Source: Pelagibius sp041565695
GTDB taxonomy: Bacteria; Pseudomonadota; Alphaproteobacteria; Kiloniellales; Kiloniellaceae
NCBI GenBank assembly: GCA_041565695.1
Contig: JBFGUI010000026.1
Location: 1-24,037, forward strand
DNA: 24,037 nt
Direction of reading: 5' to 3'
The notes under the pieces are model-generated. The model searched no databases, was not told the origin of the DNA, and saw only the letters and a list, made by a program, of their open reading frames with translations. This document shows, in pieces, positions 1-8,083 of the stretch. The position numbers were made by a program, and so were the translations under genes. The first letter of the stretch is position 1, and each line of letters opens with the position of its first letter.

Positions 1-1
1 C

Positions 2-358
2 ATGCTCACGCTCAGCCAGACCGAAGACGGCCTCGTCGTGATGAAGGCCTCGGGCGAGCTCACCAGGGACGACTACGACGCCTTTGTGCCCGAGTTCGAG
101 CACATCGCCGCCGCGGCCGGGCCGCTGCGCATCCTCATCGAACTCGAGGACTTCCGCGGCTGGACCCTGGGCGCGCTCTGGGAGGAGCTGAAGTTCGACA
201 CCACGCACCAGAGCGACCTGGGCCGCGTCGCCATCGTCGGCGAGCGCGCCTGGCAGGACTGGGGCACCCGCCTGTCGAAGCCGTTCTTCAAGGCGGAGAT
301 GCGCTACTTCGACCGCGCGCAGGCCGCCGAGGCGAAGGCCTGGCTCGAAGCGGGCTGA
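2..358 (+). CDS. SpoIIAA-like (STAS/SEC14-type) small protein
   Basis: A 118-residue soluble protein with the pattern of the SpoIIAA-like family (PF11964 type). It has an early KASGELTRDDYDAF segment, a central hydrophobic strand (ILIELEDFRGW), a helix around WEELKFD, a strand RVAIVGE, and a C-terminal segment ending in a short helix near AKAWLEAG. Members of this family are small single-domain alpha/beta proteins, usually of unknown physiological role, and some may bind lipids. The ATG lies at the second base of the window, so no upstream RBS can be checked. The length and N-terminus fit the family, so I take it as the true start. The next gene downstream is a tRNA on the opposite strand, so no operon partner is visible. 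Confidence 0.75.
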   Translation: MLTLSQTEDGLVVMKASGELTRDDYDAFVPEFEHIAAAAGPLRILIELEDFRGWTLGALWEELKFDTTHQSDLGRVAIVGERAWQDWGTRLSKPFFKAEMRYFDRAQAAEAKAWLEAG

Positions 359-408
359 CGCGGCGCGGTCTGCCGGATCGGATTATCTGAAAGTCCGGGA
401 GGGCTGGC

Positions 409-479
409 TGGGGCGGCAGGATTCGAACCTGCGAATGCCGGTACCAAAAACCGGTGCCTTACCACTTGGCTACGCCCCA
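409..479 (-). tRNA. tRNA-Gln (anticodon TTG)
   Basis: Read on the minus strand this 71-nt stretch folds as a complete cloverleaf. It has a 7-bp acceptor stem (TGGGGCG with CGCCCCA), a 3-bp D stem (GCC/GGC), a 5-bp anticodon stem (CCGGT/ACCGG) with loop TTTTGGT, giving anticodon TTG, and a 5-bp T stem (GCAGG/CCTGC) with loop TTCGAAT. The identity is glutamine, reading CAA and, by wobble, CAG. The 3' CCA is not encoded: the genomic bases after the discriminator A are GCC, so CCA must be added by the nucleotidyltransferase. A TATGAT hexamer on the minus strand (518-523) could be its -10 box. Confidence 0.97.
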
Positions 480-501
480 GCAGGGCCGGCCCGCGATCGC
501 A

Positions 502-513
502 AATCACGTGATT
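502..513. promoter_or_regulatory. Perfect 12-bp palindrome upstream of tRNA-Gln
   Basis: AATCACGTGATT is its own reverse complement. It lies 23 bp upstream of the tRNA 5' end and just downstream of a TATGAT hexamer read on the minus strand, so it would fall near the transcription start. It may be an operator or chance; no regulator is known to me for it. Confidence 0.3.
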
Positions 514-635
514 CCGAATCATAGGCCGCGGGCCGGGCGGGCCGCAAGGTAGCGCCGGCGCCCAGCGCCCGCAAGACCGCGCGAGAGCGGGCTTTCCGGC
601 GGCCGAACCCGGCCTCAACCCCCTGTTAAGCCTCT

Positions 636-668
636 TGGCGTAGGGTCTGGCTGCGAAATTCTACGCCA
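636..668. promoter_or_regulatory. Inverted repeat over a possible promoter of the 715 gene
   Basis: TGGCGTAG at 636-643 and CTACGCCA at 661-668 are perfect 8-nt inverted arms separated by 17 nt. The left arm overlaps a TTGGCG hexamer (635-640) and the right arm starts within a weak -10-like ATTCTA (658-663), with 17 nt between them. The arrangement fits either an operator covering the promoter of the small gene at 715 or an RNA stem in its leader. Confidence 0.3.
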
Positions 669-714
669 GGGACGCCATTCGAGGGCGCCCCGGCACCCGC
701 GAAGGCAGAGAGAC

Positions 715-1098
715 ATGACCGCCAAGTCCCCATTTGCGTCGGAATTCGAGCAATCCCGCCAGATGACGAATTTCCTGAACGAGCTGGACATGGGCGTCCG
801 GGCCGCCAACCAGGAGATCATTCACGAGCGCATTCCCGACCTGGACCGCGAAAAGGCCTTCGTCTTCGCGGCCATGGTGGCGCGGCTGCGCGCCGACTAC
901 CTGGATGCCGCCTTCAAGCACTGCACGCCGGGCGCCGAGTCGAAACTCGAGGACATCGAGGAACTGCGCGCCAAGCGCCTGACCTACGAGGAGGCGCGCG
1001 AGGCCTTCCAGGCCCTGCGCCACGCCATCGAGGTCGGCTACATCGACATCGCCCAGATGAACGGCGGCACCGCCCCGAAGGGCAACGGCAAGGGCTGA
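715..1098 (+). CDS. Small helical protein of unknown function
   Basis: A 127-residue protein that I do not recognise. It is strongly charged and predicted largely helical, with no signal peptide, membrane segment or Cys cluster (a single Cys near residue 70). Segments such as MARLRADYL and KLEDIEELRAKRLTYEEAREAF look like amphipathic helices. The last 15 residues are Gly/Asn/Lys-rich and probably disordered. The ATG at 715 follows a purine-rich stretch (GCAGAGAGAC) that can serve as RBS. The coding pattern (third-position GC, no in-frame stop) is convincing. It is followed head-to-head by the end of the RND transporter gene on the other strand. Probably a lineage-specific conserved hypothetical protein. 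Confidence 0.75.
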   Translation: MTAKSPFASEFEQSRQMTNFLNELDMGVRAANQEIIHERIPDLDREKAFVFAAMVARLRADYLDAAFKHCTPGAESKLEDIEELRAKRLTYEEAREAFQALRHAIEVGYIDIAQMNGGTAPKGNGKG

Positions 1099-1153
1099 GC
1101 CGCCCGCCGGCGGCGCGCGGCGCCGCCCCTCCCACATTGCATTCCCCGATGCG

Positions 1154-3886
1154 CTACTGCCGCGGCAGGCGGCCGGCCAGCGCCAGCAGCGCCGGCAGGA
1201 AGATCAGCACCGAGATCAGCGTGATGACGATGGCGATGGTCAGCAGCTGGCCCATGGAGGCGGTGCCCGGGTGCTGCGAGATCGACAGCGCCCCGAAGGA
1301 GGCCACCGTGGTCAGCGCCGAGAGGAAGATCGCCCGCGGCGTCGAGTTGGCGTGGGCTGCGGCGCTCCCGGCCACGGCCGTTCCCTCCCGTTCCTCGCGG
1401 GCGCGCATCACGTAGTGGATGCCGCTGTCGACGCCGAGCCCGAGCAGCAGCGGCAGCACGATGACGTTGGCGAAGTTGAAGGGCAGGCCGCAGACCACGC
1501 CGACCGCCACGGTCAGCAGCGCCGCCAGCAACAGCGGCAGCAGCACCAGCAAGGTGTCGAGCGGCGAGCGCAGCACCACCAGCAGCAGGACGGCGATCGC
1601 CGCCAGGGCCAGGACCGAGGCCTGGGCGAAGGCGAGGACCACGGCCCAGCCGGCCTCGACGATGGTTACCGGCACGCCGGAGACGTCGGGCACCACGGCC
1701 TGCACCGCCGCCACGAAGCGCTCGCGCGCCGCCGGATCGCGCAGGTCTTCCACCGGCACCACGTCGATCAGCACGCGCCCGTCGCCGGCCTGGTAGCGCC
1801 CGCGCAGCTCGCCGGGCAGGTTTTCCAGGGTGATCTCCTCTGCCTCCAGCGCATCGAGCAGGCGCGCGAGCGCTGCTTCGAAGCCGCCGAGCCAGGCCGT
1901 CTCCAGTGCCGCCGGCGATACCGTCCCCAGGTTCTCCAGAGCCCGGCGCAGCCGCGCCGCCGGCGCCGCCAGCTCGGCCGGCGGTGTGGCCAGGGCGGTT
2001 CTCATCTCGGCCAGCGCGGCGGCGCGTTCGCCCTCGTCGGGGGCCGGCAGCGGCGGCGGCGCGGTGAACAGCGGCGAGAGGAACAGCGCCGTCTGGTCGA
2101 TGATGTCGAGCTTCACCTCCTGCGCGCCCGGCACGTAGGAATCGAGGCTGACCGCCGCCTCGACCAGCGGCAGGGCCTCGAGGCGCGCGGCGGCGGCGCG
2201 CGCGGCGGCGAGGTCCGCGGCCAGCACCTGGGCGCTGTAGGGCGAGACCCGCGGATCCCCAAGCAGATCGAACAGCGCCGCCACCGAGGGCGAGTCCGGG
2301 TCGCGCAGATTGAGCGGGTCGTCGTCGAAGCGCGCCTGCGGGACGGCGAAGGCCGCGGCCAGCGCAAGAGCGACGCCGATCCCCGCCAGCAGGCCGGCGT
2401 GGCGCCCGGCGCGGCGCTGCAGCGCGGCGCTGGCGGCGGCGAAGCGGCCGATGCGCAGGGCGTCGGCCGGGGCCGGCCAGAGGCGCAGCAGCGCCGGCAG
2501 GAGGGTGAGGTTGAGAAACAGGGCGATGAACATGCCGGCACCGGCGATGAGGCCCAGTTCCGAGAGGCCGCGGTAGGCGGTCGGGAAGAAGGCGAAGAAG
2601 GCGAGGGCCGAGGAGACCGCGCAGAGCAGCAGCGGCCGGCCGATGCGCGCCGCGGCGTCGATGAGGGCCCCGACCCGGTCGAGACCGGCGGCCCGGCTTT
2701 CCTGGGCGCGCAGGGTGAAGTGGATGCCGAAGTCGACGCTGAGCCCGATGAACAGCACCGCGAAGGTGACCGAGATGAGGTTCAGCTCGCCCACCAACAG
2801 GGCGGCGAAGCCGGCGGTCCAGGCCAGCCCCGCGACCAGGGTGATCAGCACCGGCAGCACGAGGCGCCAGGTCCTGAGCCCGGCAAAGAGCACCACGGCG
2901 ACCAGCACGGCGGAGATCAGCCCGACCAGGCCGATGCCCCTGCGCACCGAGACCAGCTCGTCCTGCAGCATCAGGGCCTCGCCGGTGAGGCGCAGGCGAT
3001 AGCCCCTGTCCGGCGTCAGGGCGAGCTCGCGCGCCGCCGTCTGCACGGCGGCGACGGCCGCGGCCAGGGGCTCCAGGGTCGCGAAGTCGATCACCGGCTT
3101 GGCCGAGATGAAGCGGCGCCGGTCCGCGGCCGTCTCGCTGCCGCCGGACAGCAGCGCCGCCCAGGAAAGCCGCGCCGCCGGATCGGCGGGCAGCGCCTCG
3201 GCGGTCGCCGCCAGGCGTTCCAGCAGCATGGCCAGCTCGGCGCTGTCGACACCGCTCTCGTTCGCCGCCAGGGCTTCGGCCAGCAGGCCGGCCAGCCCGC
3301 GCAGGCTGGGATCCTCTTGCAGGGCGGCGAGCAGCGGCTGGGCGGCGGCGAGGCGGTCGCTCTCCGCCTGCAGTTCGGCGACCGAGAGGAACAGCAGCCC
3401 GTTGCGGCGGAAGAAGGCGCCGCCCTCCGGCAGGTCGACCAACTGGAAGACCTCGGGCCGGGCCCTGAGCGCCGCGGCAAGGCGCGCCGCCGCGGCCTCG
3501 GCGGCCAGGCTGTCGGGCGCCTCGATCGCGATGGTCAGGCTGTCGACCCGCTCGGGAAAGGCGGCGTCGACCGCCCGGTTGTTCTGCCGCCAGGGCAGCT
3601 CCTCGGAGAGCATGTCCTCGGTCGAGGTGTTGATCGCCAGGCTCGTCGCCGCGACCCAGAGCAGGCCGGCGGCCGCCGCCAGGCAGCAGATCACCACCGC
3701 CAGCGGGCGGCGGCAGACCCCGGCCACCCAGCCGCCGAAGGAGGGGCCGCGGCGGCTGCCGGGGCCGGCGGTGGGGCCGGTGGTAGGGCGGTCGCTGGAA
3801 GAATCGGTTTTTTTCAAGGGGCTGCCTTCCCAAGCCGAGGCCTGCTTATAACGCTGGATTTGTGCCGATGACAACGCCCCCGACAT
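1154..3886 (-). CDS. MMPL/RND family transporter, HpnN-like
   Basis: A ~910-residue inner-membrane RND exporter of the MMPL family. It has the expected duplicated layout: an N-terminal membrane helix (around residues 50-75), a large periplasmic domain, a bundle of five or so helices, then a second periplasmic domain and second bundle. Each bundle carries the family Asp motif: GLSVDFGIH near residue 380 and GLGVDSGIH near residue 820. The segments LPWRQNN, FFRRNGLLFLS and FFPTAYRGLSELGLIAG match the hopanoid-associated transporter HpnN, which moves hopanoids to the outer membrane. No other hopanoid gene is in the window, so the substrate is inferred. I chose the ATG at 3886; a TTG 15 nt further upstream is in frame but has no RBS. 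Stop at 1154. Confidence 0.88.
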   Translation of the reverse strand: MSGALSSAQIQRYKQASAWEGSPLKKTDSSSDRPTTGPTAGPGSRRGPSFGGWVAGVCRRPLAVVICCLAAAAGLLWVAATSLAINTSTEDMLSEELPWRQNNRAVDAAFPERVDSLTIAIEAPDSLAAEAAAARLAAALRARPEVFQLVDLPEGGAFFRRNGLLFLSVAELQAESDRLAAAQPLLAALQEDPSLRGLAGLLAEALAANESGVDSAELAMLLERLAATAEALPADPAARLSWAALLSGGSETAADRRRFISAKPVIDFATLEPLAAAVAAVQTAARELALTPDRGYRLRLTGEALMLQDELVSVRRGIGLVGLISAVLVAVVLFAGLRTWRLVLPVLITLVAGLAWTAGFAALLVGELNLISVTFAVLFIGLSVDFGIHFTLRAQESRAAGLDRVGALIDAAARIGRPLLLCAVSSALAFFAFFPTAYRGLSELGLIAGAGMFIALFLNLTLLPALLRLWPAPADALRIGRFAAASAALQRRAGRHAGLLAGIGVALALAAAFAVPQARFDDDPLNLRDPDSPSVAALFDLLGDPRVSPYSAQVLAADLAAARAAAARLEALPLVEAAVSLDSYVPGAQEVKLDIIDQTALFLSPLFTAPPPLPAPDEGERAAALAEMRTALATPPAELAAPAARLRRALENLGTVSPAALETAWLGGFEAALARLLDALEAEEITLENLPGELRGRYQAGDGRVLIDVVPVEDLRDPAARERFVAAVQAVVPDVSGVPVTIVEAGWAVVLAFAQASVLALAAIAVLLLVVLRSPLDTLLVLLPLLLAALLTVAVGVVCGLPFNFANVIVLPLLLGLGVDSGIHYVMRAREEREGTAVAGSAAAHANSTPRAIFLSALTTVASFGALSISQHPGTASMGQLLTIAIVITLISVLIFLPALLALAGRLPRQ

Positions 3887-3984
3887 CCTTTCACCCGCCA
3901 AAAAGTCAGGTTTTTGAACGACTTCGAATTAGGGCTCCGTTAACCACGGCTGCCTCATAACGGTTGACTGGACCTTGCCGTGCA

Positions 3985-4006
3985 GGCCCGGGGGGCGCCC
4001 CGGGCC
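3985..4006. promoter_or_regulatory. GC-rich stem-loop in leader of the 4068 gene
   Basis: GGCCCGGGG (3985-3993) and CCCCGGGCC (3998-4006) are perfect 9-nt arms around a 4-nt GGCG loop. There is no T-tract after it on either strand, so it is not a typical intrinsic terminator. It sits between two divergent genes, about 60 nt ahead of the ATG at 4068 and downstream of a TTGACT hexamer (3964-3969), so it may form in the leader RNA. Confidence 0.35.
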
Positions 4007-4067
4007 GGTCCGGCGGGGCGAGTTTGAGAAAGTTGATCACAGGGTCCCGAGCGGTCCGCAGAAGCGT

Positions 4068-5213
4068 ATGACAGAGCAAACGGACAAGGCGTCCCGGAAG
4101 ACCAGAAAGGCCGTGCCCAAGAAGCGGCCCGCCAAGGCGCGCGCGCCCAAGGGCAAGCGCGCGAAGGCGCCTGGTCGTCCCGATGCGGCCGCCGGCCAGA
4201 CCTGCGGCGCGGCGCCGCCGTCCGAGGCCCTGAGCGAAGCCCGGAGCGAAGCCCGGAGCGAGGCCCGGAACGAGACCAAGTCCCTGGCGCCGGATCCGGC
4301 GACCATCGTGTTCGGCAGCAACCGGCCCATCGTGACCCAGCCGCAGAAGCTGCCGGAAAGCAGCGGCCTGCGCTTCTCCGGCCCCTCGGCCGGCGAACTG
4401 AAGGCGAGCGGCCCGCAGCCGAGCTCCGCCAAGGCCAGCGGCCTGACCTTTACGAACGCCAAGGCGACCAGCGGCAAGCCGAACGGCAACGGCAACGGCA
4501 GCCGTCCTCAGAGCGGCGCCAAGCCCGCGGCCTCCGAGGAAACCAAGACAGTTGCAGCAAAGCCCGGCGCCGCGGCAAAGCCCGCCGACAAGAAAACACC
4601 GGGGCCCGCCGGCAAGACCGAGAACGGCAAGGCCCCCGATCGGTCGGTCTTCACCAAGCCGGCCATCGCCCCGCAGGCCAGCGGCCGCCGCCTGGAGAAG
4701 GAACGCTCCTCGCGCGGCTTCGCCATGACTCTGCTGGGCCTCGCCGTCGTCGTCGGCGGCCTGGCCTACTGGCTCAACCCCGGCACGACACCGCAGGCCC
4801 CGCAGGGCGATCTGGCGGCTCTGCCGCCGGCCCCCGCGGCCCAGCCCGCGGCGCCATCAACACCGATGCACCCGGCCGCACCCGCGCCGGCGCCCGCCCC
4901 GGCCGTCGCCGAAGAGATGGAAGTGCCGACCTTCGGGCCCTCGCCCCGCGCCCCGGTCTCGCCGGGTCCGCTGGTCGCGACGCCTGCGCCGCAGGCGGAC
5001 CCGACGGCGCTGAGCGTCGCCGAGATCCTCGAGATCCAGCAACTGCTCGAGCGGCTCGACCTCGCGCCGGGCAACACCGACGGCGTGCTCACCGCCGACA
5101 CCGCCGCGGCGATCCGCAGCTATCAGGAAATGGCCGGCCTCGACGGGAACGGCGAAGCCAACCGCGCCCTGCTGGACGAACTGCGCTCGGTGGTTGAGCT
5201 TTACGGCGGCTGA
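4068..5213 (+). CDS. Bitopic membrane protein with basic tail and peptidoglycan-binding-like domain
   Basis: A 381-residue protein in three parts. Residues 1-210 are low-complexity and disordered: the first 35 are extremely Lys/Arg/Ala/Pro-rich (KKRPAKARAPKGKRAKAPGR, like histone H1-type tails), followed by a short Ser-Glu-Ala-Arg repeat and Ala/Lys/Gly-rich sequence. One hydrophobic helix lies at about 217-236 (MTLLGLAVVVGGLAYWL). A Pro/Ala linker then leads to a C-terminal domain at about 315-375 with the PG_binding_1 pattern (IQQLLERLDL, TDGVLTADTAAAIRSYQ). By the positive-inside rule the tail is cytoplasmic and the domain periplasmic, so it could tether the cytoplasmic side to the wall. 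The ATG at 4068 is preferred over an in-frame TTG at 3975 because the extra 31 residues look like non-coding sequence. It converges on ispE. Confidence 0.8.
   Translation: MTEQTDKASRKTRKAVPKKRPAKARAPKGKRAKAPGRPDAAAGQTCGAAPPSEALSEARSEARSEARNETKSLAPDPATIVFGSNRPIVTQPQKLPESSGLRFSGPSAGELKASGPQPSSAKASGLTFTNAKATSGKPNGNGNGSRPQSGAKPAASEETKTVAAKPGAAAKPADKKTPGPAGKTENGKAPDRSVFTKPAIAPQASGRRLEKERSSRGFAMTLLGLAVVVGGLAYWLNPGTTPQAPQGDLAALPPAPAAQPAAPSTPMHPAAPAPAPAPAVAEEMEVPTFGPSPRAPVSPGPLVATPAPQADPTALSVAEILEIQQLLERLDLAPGNTDGVLTADTAAAIRSYQEMAGLDGNGEANRALLDELRSVVELYGG
4232..4273 (+). repeat. In-frame 12-bp tandem repeat
   Basis: Two exact copies of GAGCGAAGCCCG (4232-4255), one copy with a single change (4256-4267) and a degenerate fourth start. 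They encode the tetrapeptide repeat SEAR/SEAR/SEAR/NE within the disordered tail of the host gene. Length 12 keeps the frame, so copy number can vary without breaking the protein. Confidence 0.85.
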
Positions 5214-5233
5214 GCCGCTTCCTTCCCGTCCCA

Positions 5234-6115
5234 TCAGGCACGCAGCAGCGCCGGCGCCACCCACCAGGTCGCGTTCTGCCGGGCGATCTCCGCCGCGGCC
5301 TGCTGCGCGTCGGCTTCCTTCTCGAACAGCCCGAAGCAGGTCGCCCCGCTGCCCGACATGCGGGCCAGCAGGCAGGCGGGCTGGCGCGCCAGCGCCGCCA
5401 GCACCTGATCGACCGCCGGCGCCAGCCGGCGCGCGGGCGCTTCCAGGTCGTTGGGCCGCGCTGCCAGCCAGTCGATCAGCGGCGCCAGCCCGAGCGGCGG
5501 CAGCTGCGGTTCGGCGAGCGTCGAGAACCTGCCCTCAAGGGCGCCGAAGACGGCGGCGGTGGAGACCGGCACGCCGGGATTGACCAGCAGCAGCCACAGC
5601 GGCGGCAGCGCCGGGATCGGCGTCAGGCGCTCGCCGATGCCCGACATCACCACCGCGGCGCCGCGCAGGCAGACCGGCACGTCGGCACCCAGCGTCAGCG
5701 CCAGGGCCGCCAGATCCGCCTGCGGCAGGCTGACGCCCCACAGCCGCATGAGCCCGCGCAGCGCCGCCGCCGCATCGGCCGAGCCGCCGCCGATGCCGGA
5801 AGCCACCGGCAGGTTCTTGGTGAGGATCATGGCGGCGCCGGCGCGGATGCCGGCACGCCGGCGCAGCGCCTCGGCCGCGCGCAGCACGAGATTGTCCGCC
5901 GCACCCTGCAGCGCCGGGGCGAAGCGCCCCTCGATTGTGAGACTGAGATCGTCGGCCACGGCGAGGCGCAGCGCGTCGCCGACCTCGGCGAACACCACCA
6001 GGCTCGTCAGCTCATGGTAGCCGTCCGGCCGGCGCCCGGTGACCTGAAGCGTGAGATTGACCTTGGCCCAGGCGACCTCCGCAACGGGAACGGCCGAAGC
6101 GGCGTCTCCCGTCAT
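5234..6115 (-). CDS. ispE: 4-diphosphocytidyl-2-C-methyl-D-erythritol kinase
   Basis: A 293-residue GHMP-fold kinase that phosphorylates CDP-methylerythritol in the non-mevalonate (MEP) isoprenoid pathway, in the cytoplasm. Visible family signatures are AKVNLTLQV with Lys18, DGYHEL at 31-36, the glycine-rich ATP loop PVASGIGGGSADAA around 103-116, GADVPVCL with the likely catalytic Asp145, and a C-terminal MSGSGATCFGLF. The frame is open further upstream, but the ATG at 6115 gives the normal family N-terminus and is preceded by GGGGTCGGG as RBS. It lies 59 nt after the TPR lipoprotein gene on the same strand and is probably co-transcribed with it. The two ends of ispE and the PG-binding-like gene converge with 20 nt between them. 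Confidence 0.96.
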   Translation of the reverse strand: MTGDAASAVPVAEVAWAKVNLTLQVTGRRPDGYHELTSLVVFAEVGDALRLAVADDLSLTIEGRFAPALQGAADNLVLRAAEALRRRAGIRAGAAMILTKNLPVASGIGGGSADAAAALRGLMRLWGVSLPQADLAALALTLGADVPVCLRGAAVVMSGIGERLTPIPALPPLWLLLVNPGVPVSTAAVFGALEGRFSTLAEPQLPPLGLAPLIDWLAARPNDLEAPARRLAPAVDQVLAALARQPACLLARMSGSGATCFGLFEKEADAQQAAAEIARQNATWWVAPALLRA

Positions 6116-6174
6116 CCCGACCCCACAGGCACGCGCGACGGAATCGCAAGGCGCATCACCGCAGGCCGGCCCGG

Positions 6175-7953
6175 CTAGATGTTCTCGGGCGGTATGGTGA
6201 GGCCTTCCTTGATCTTCTTCTCGATGATCGGAATCTGGTCTTCCTCCGGATCCAGGCTGAGCGCCCGGTGCCACTGGAATCGCGCCTCATGCTTGCGCCC
6301 GACCCGCCAGAAGGCGTCGCCCAGGTGATCGTTGATGACCGGATCCTGGGGCCGCAGCTCGACGGCGCGCTCGAGCTGCTCGACGGCTTCCTGGAAACGG
6401 CCGAGGCGGTAGTAGACCCAGCCCAGGCTGTCGACGATGTAGCCGTCGCGGGGCCTCAGCTTCACCGCCCGCTCCAGCATCGCCTCGGCCTCGTCGAGGT
6501 TCTGCTTCTTCTCGATCCAGGAGTAGGCGAGGTAATTCATCACGTAGGGCTGTTCCGGCTGCAGGCCGAGCGCGTGCTTGAAGTCGGCTTCGGCCCGGTC
6601 CCACTGGTCGGAGCGCTCCAGCGCGATGCCCCGGAAATAGAGCAGCGACCAGTGACGCGGCTCGATCTCGCCCTGCCGCTCGATGCGGGCGACGGCCTCG
6701 TCGTAGGCCACCACCGCTTCCTCGAAACGCTCCTCAATGCGCAGCAGGTTGCCCTTGCGCAGCATGGGCTCATAGGAATCCAGGCGCTCCGCGGCGAGGC
6801 GGTCGAGCTCGGTCAGGGCCTGGTCGGTCTCGCCCATCTGCTGCAGCTCGTCGGCGATGCGCAGGCTGACGATCCAGCCGAAGACGGAGTCCTGCGGCAC
6901 GGCGCGGTAGGCGGCGATGGCCTCGCGGCTGCGGCCCTGCTTCTGCAGGATCTCCCCATGCAGCACATCGGCCATGACAAAGCCGGAACGCAGCGCCAAG
7001 GCCTGGTGCAGATAGACCAGCGCGGCATCGTCGGCCTGCTCCTGGCTGAGAAGACCGGCCAGGTTGAACAGCACCTCGGACATGCCGTCGCTCGCCGTGC
7101 TCACCTCGGGCGGGGTGTCACCGCCCTGCTCGGCGCGCTCCAGCATGGGCAGCAGAATGTCCGAACCGGGCCCGCCCGAGACGAAGCTGCGGTAGAGCCC
7201 CAGCGCCTTGTCGCGCTGGCCGTGGCGCTCGAAAAAGCTGCCCGCCAGCCAGGTCAGCCGCAGGGTCGGGCGGCCGGAGGCGGTCAGCACCGCGTCGAAC
7301 TCCTGCGCCGCCTGCTCGGTGCGGCCGGCGACCTCGTTGATCAGGGCGGCGTGCAGGCCGTAGAGCACGGCAGCACCGCGGTCTTCCTTCAGAACCGAAA
7401 GCGATTCCAGCCCGCCGTCGACGTCGCCCTGGCCGGCCAGGGCCCAGGCCCGCAGCATCGGCACCAGCACCTGGTCGAACCCGCGCAGCGGCAGGCCGGC
7501 GAGCAGCCGGTCGGCCTCCGCCAGGTCGCCGGCGCGCGCCGCTTCCACCGCCACGATCAGCGTCGAGAGGCTGTGCTGCGGCTCGCGCCCCAGCACGCGC
7601 CGCGCCAGGATCACCGCGTCCTCCTGCCGCCCGGTCGCCGCGGCCAGCTGCAGCGCCGGAAACAGGATCTCCGGGTTGTCCGGGTCGTAGCGCAGCGCCT
7701 GCAGCATATAGTCCGCCGCCGCGTCCAGATCGTTGTTGGCGCGCGCCACCAGCCCGGCCAGGTAGGCGCCGTAAGGCGAAGCGATCGACGGCGGCTGCCC
7801 GGCGGTCGGCGCGTCGGCCACCTGGACCGAGAGATCGGCGCTCTGAATCGGAGATTCGGCGCCGCAGGCCGCCGGAACCAGCCCGGCGGCAAGAGCAACG
7901 AGCGCCGTTCTGGACCATCCGGTCCGGCGCAGCAGGAAGCGAAGTTTCGACAA
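6175..7953 (-). CDS. TPR-repeat lipoprotein (TTG start)
   Basis: A 592-residue protein built mostly of tetratricopeptide repeats. Clear units include AEADFKHALGLQPEQPYVMN, AEAMLERAVKLRPRDGYIVD and AVEQLERAVELRPQDPVIND, each with the helix-turn-helix spacing and the P at the repeat boundary. TPR arrays mediate protein-protein contacts. The N-terminus is a lipoprotein-like signal: LRFLLRR, a hydrophobic core ALVALAAGLV, then PAAC with Cys30 as candidate lipidation site; the -3 Pro makes the lipobox non-standard. There is no ATG nearby. I chose TTG at 7953 because GGGAGA (7959-7964) sits 5 nt upstream and the signal follows at once. A longer open frame reads into the 8084-8131 repeat and is rejected. 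Followed by ispE. Confidence 0.87.
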   Translation of the reverse strand: MSKLRFLLRRTGWSRTALVALAAGLVPAACGAESPIQSADLSVQVADAPTAGQPPSIASPYGAYLAGLVARANNDLDAAADYMLQALRYDPDNPEILFPALQLAAATGRQEDAVILARRVLGREPQHSLSTLIVAVEAARAGDLAEADRLLAGLPLRGFDQVLVPMLRAWALAGQGDVDGGLESLSVLKEDRGAAVLYGLHAALINEVAGRTEQAAQEFDAVLTASGRPTLRLTWLAGSFFERHGQRDKALGLYRSFVSGGPGSDILLPMLERAEQGGDTPPEVSTASDGMSEVLFNLAGLLSQEQADDAALVYLHQALALRSGFVMADVLHGEILQKQGRSREAIAAYRAVPQDSVFGWIVSLRIADELQQMGETDQALTELDRLAAERLDSYEPMLRKGNLLRIEERFEEAVVAYDEAVARIERQGEIEPRHWSLLYFRGIALERSDQWDRAEADFKHALGLQPEQPYVMNYLAYSWIEKKQNLDEAEAMLERAVKLRPRDGYIVDSLGWVYYRLGRFQEAVEQLERAVELRPQDPVINDHLGDAFWRVGRKHEARFQWHRALSLDPEEDQIPIIEKKIKEGLTIPPENI

Positions 7954-8083
7954 ATCAATCTCCCAACGGTTTCGCCCCCGAGGGAACCACCCCGGTGCCG
8001 GCGTCGCGGCCGGCGCGCCGCCGCGGACCGGGGTCCTGTAAGAGCCGCGCCAGTGTAGCCGACCGGTCCGAGCCCTCACAATC

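Noticed and set aside
1271..3871. Long open frame on the plus strand, antisense to the HpnN-like gene
   Set aside because: Composition is Gln/Arg/Gly-rich with no recognisable domain; it exists only because high GC leaves few stops opposite a real gene.
3887..3901. TTG start for the HpnN-like gene at 3901
   Set aside because: No RBS precedes it; the in-frame ATG at 3886 is simpler, although its own RBS spacing is not ideal.
6268..8058. Long open frame on the plus strand, antisense to the TPR lipoprotein gene
   Set aside because: No domain or RBS; the minus-strand TPR repeats are unmistakable.
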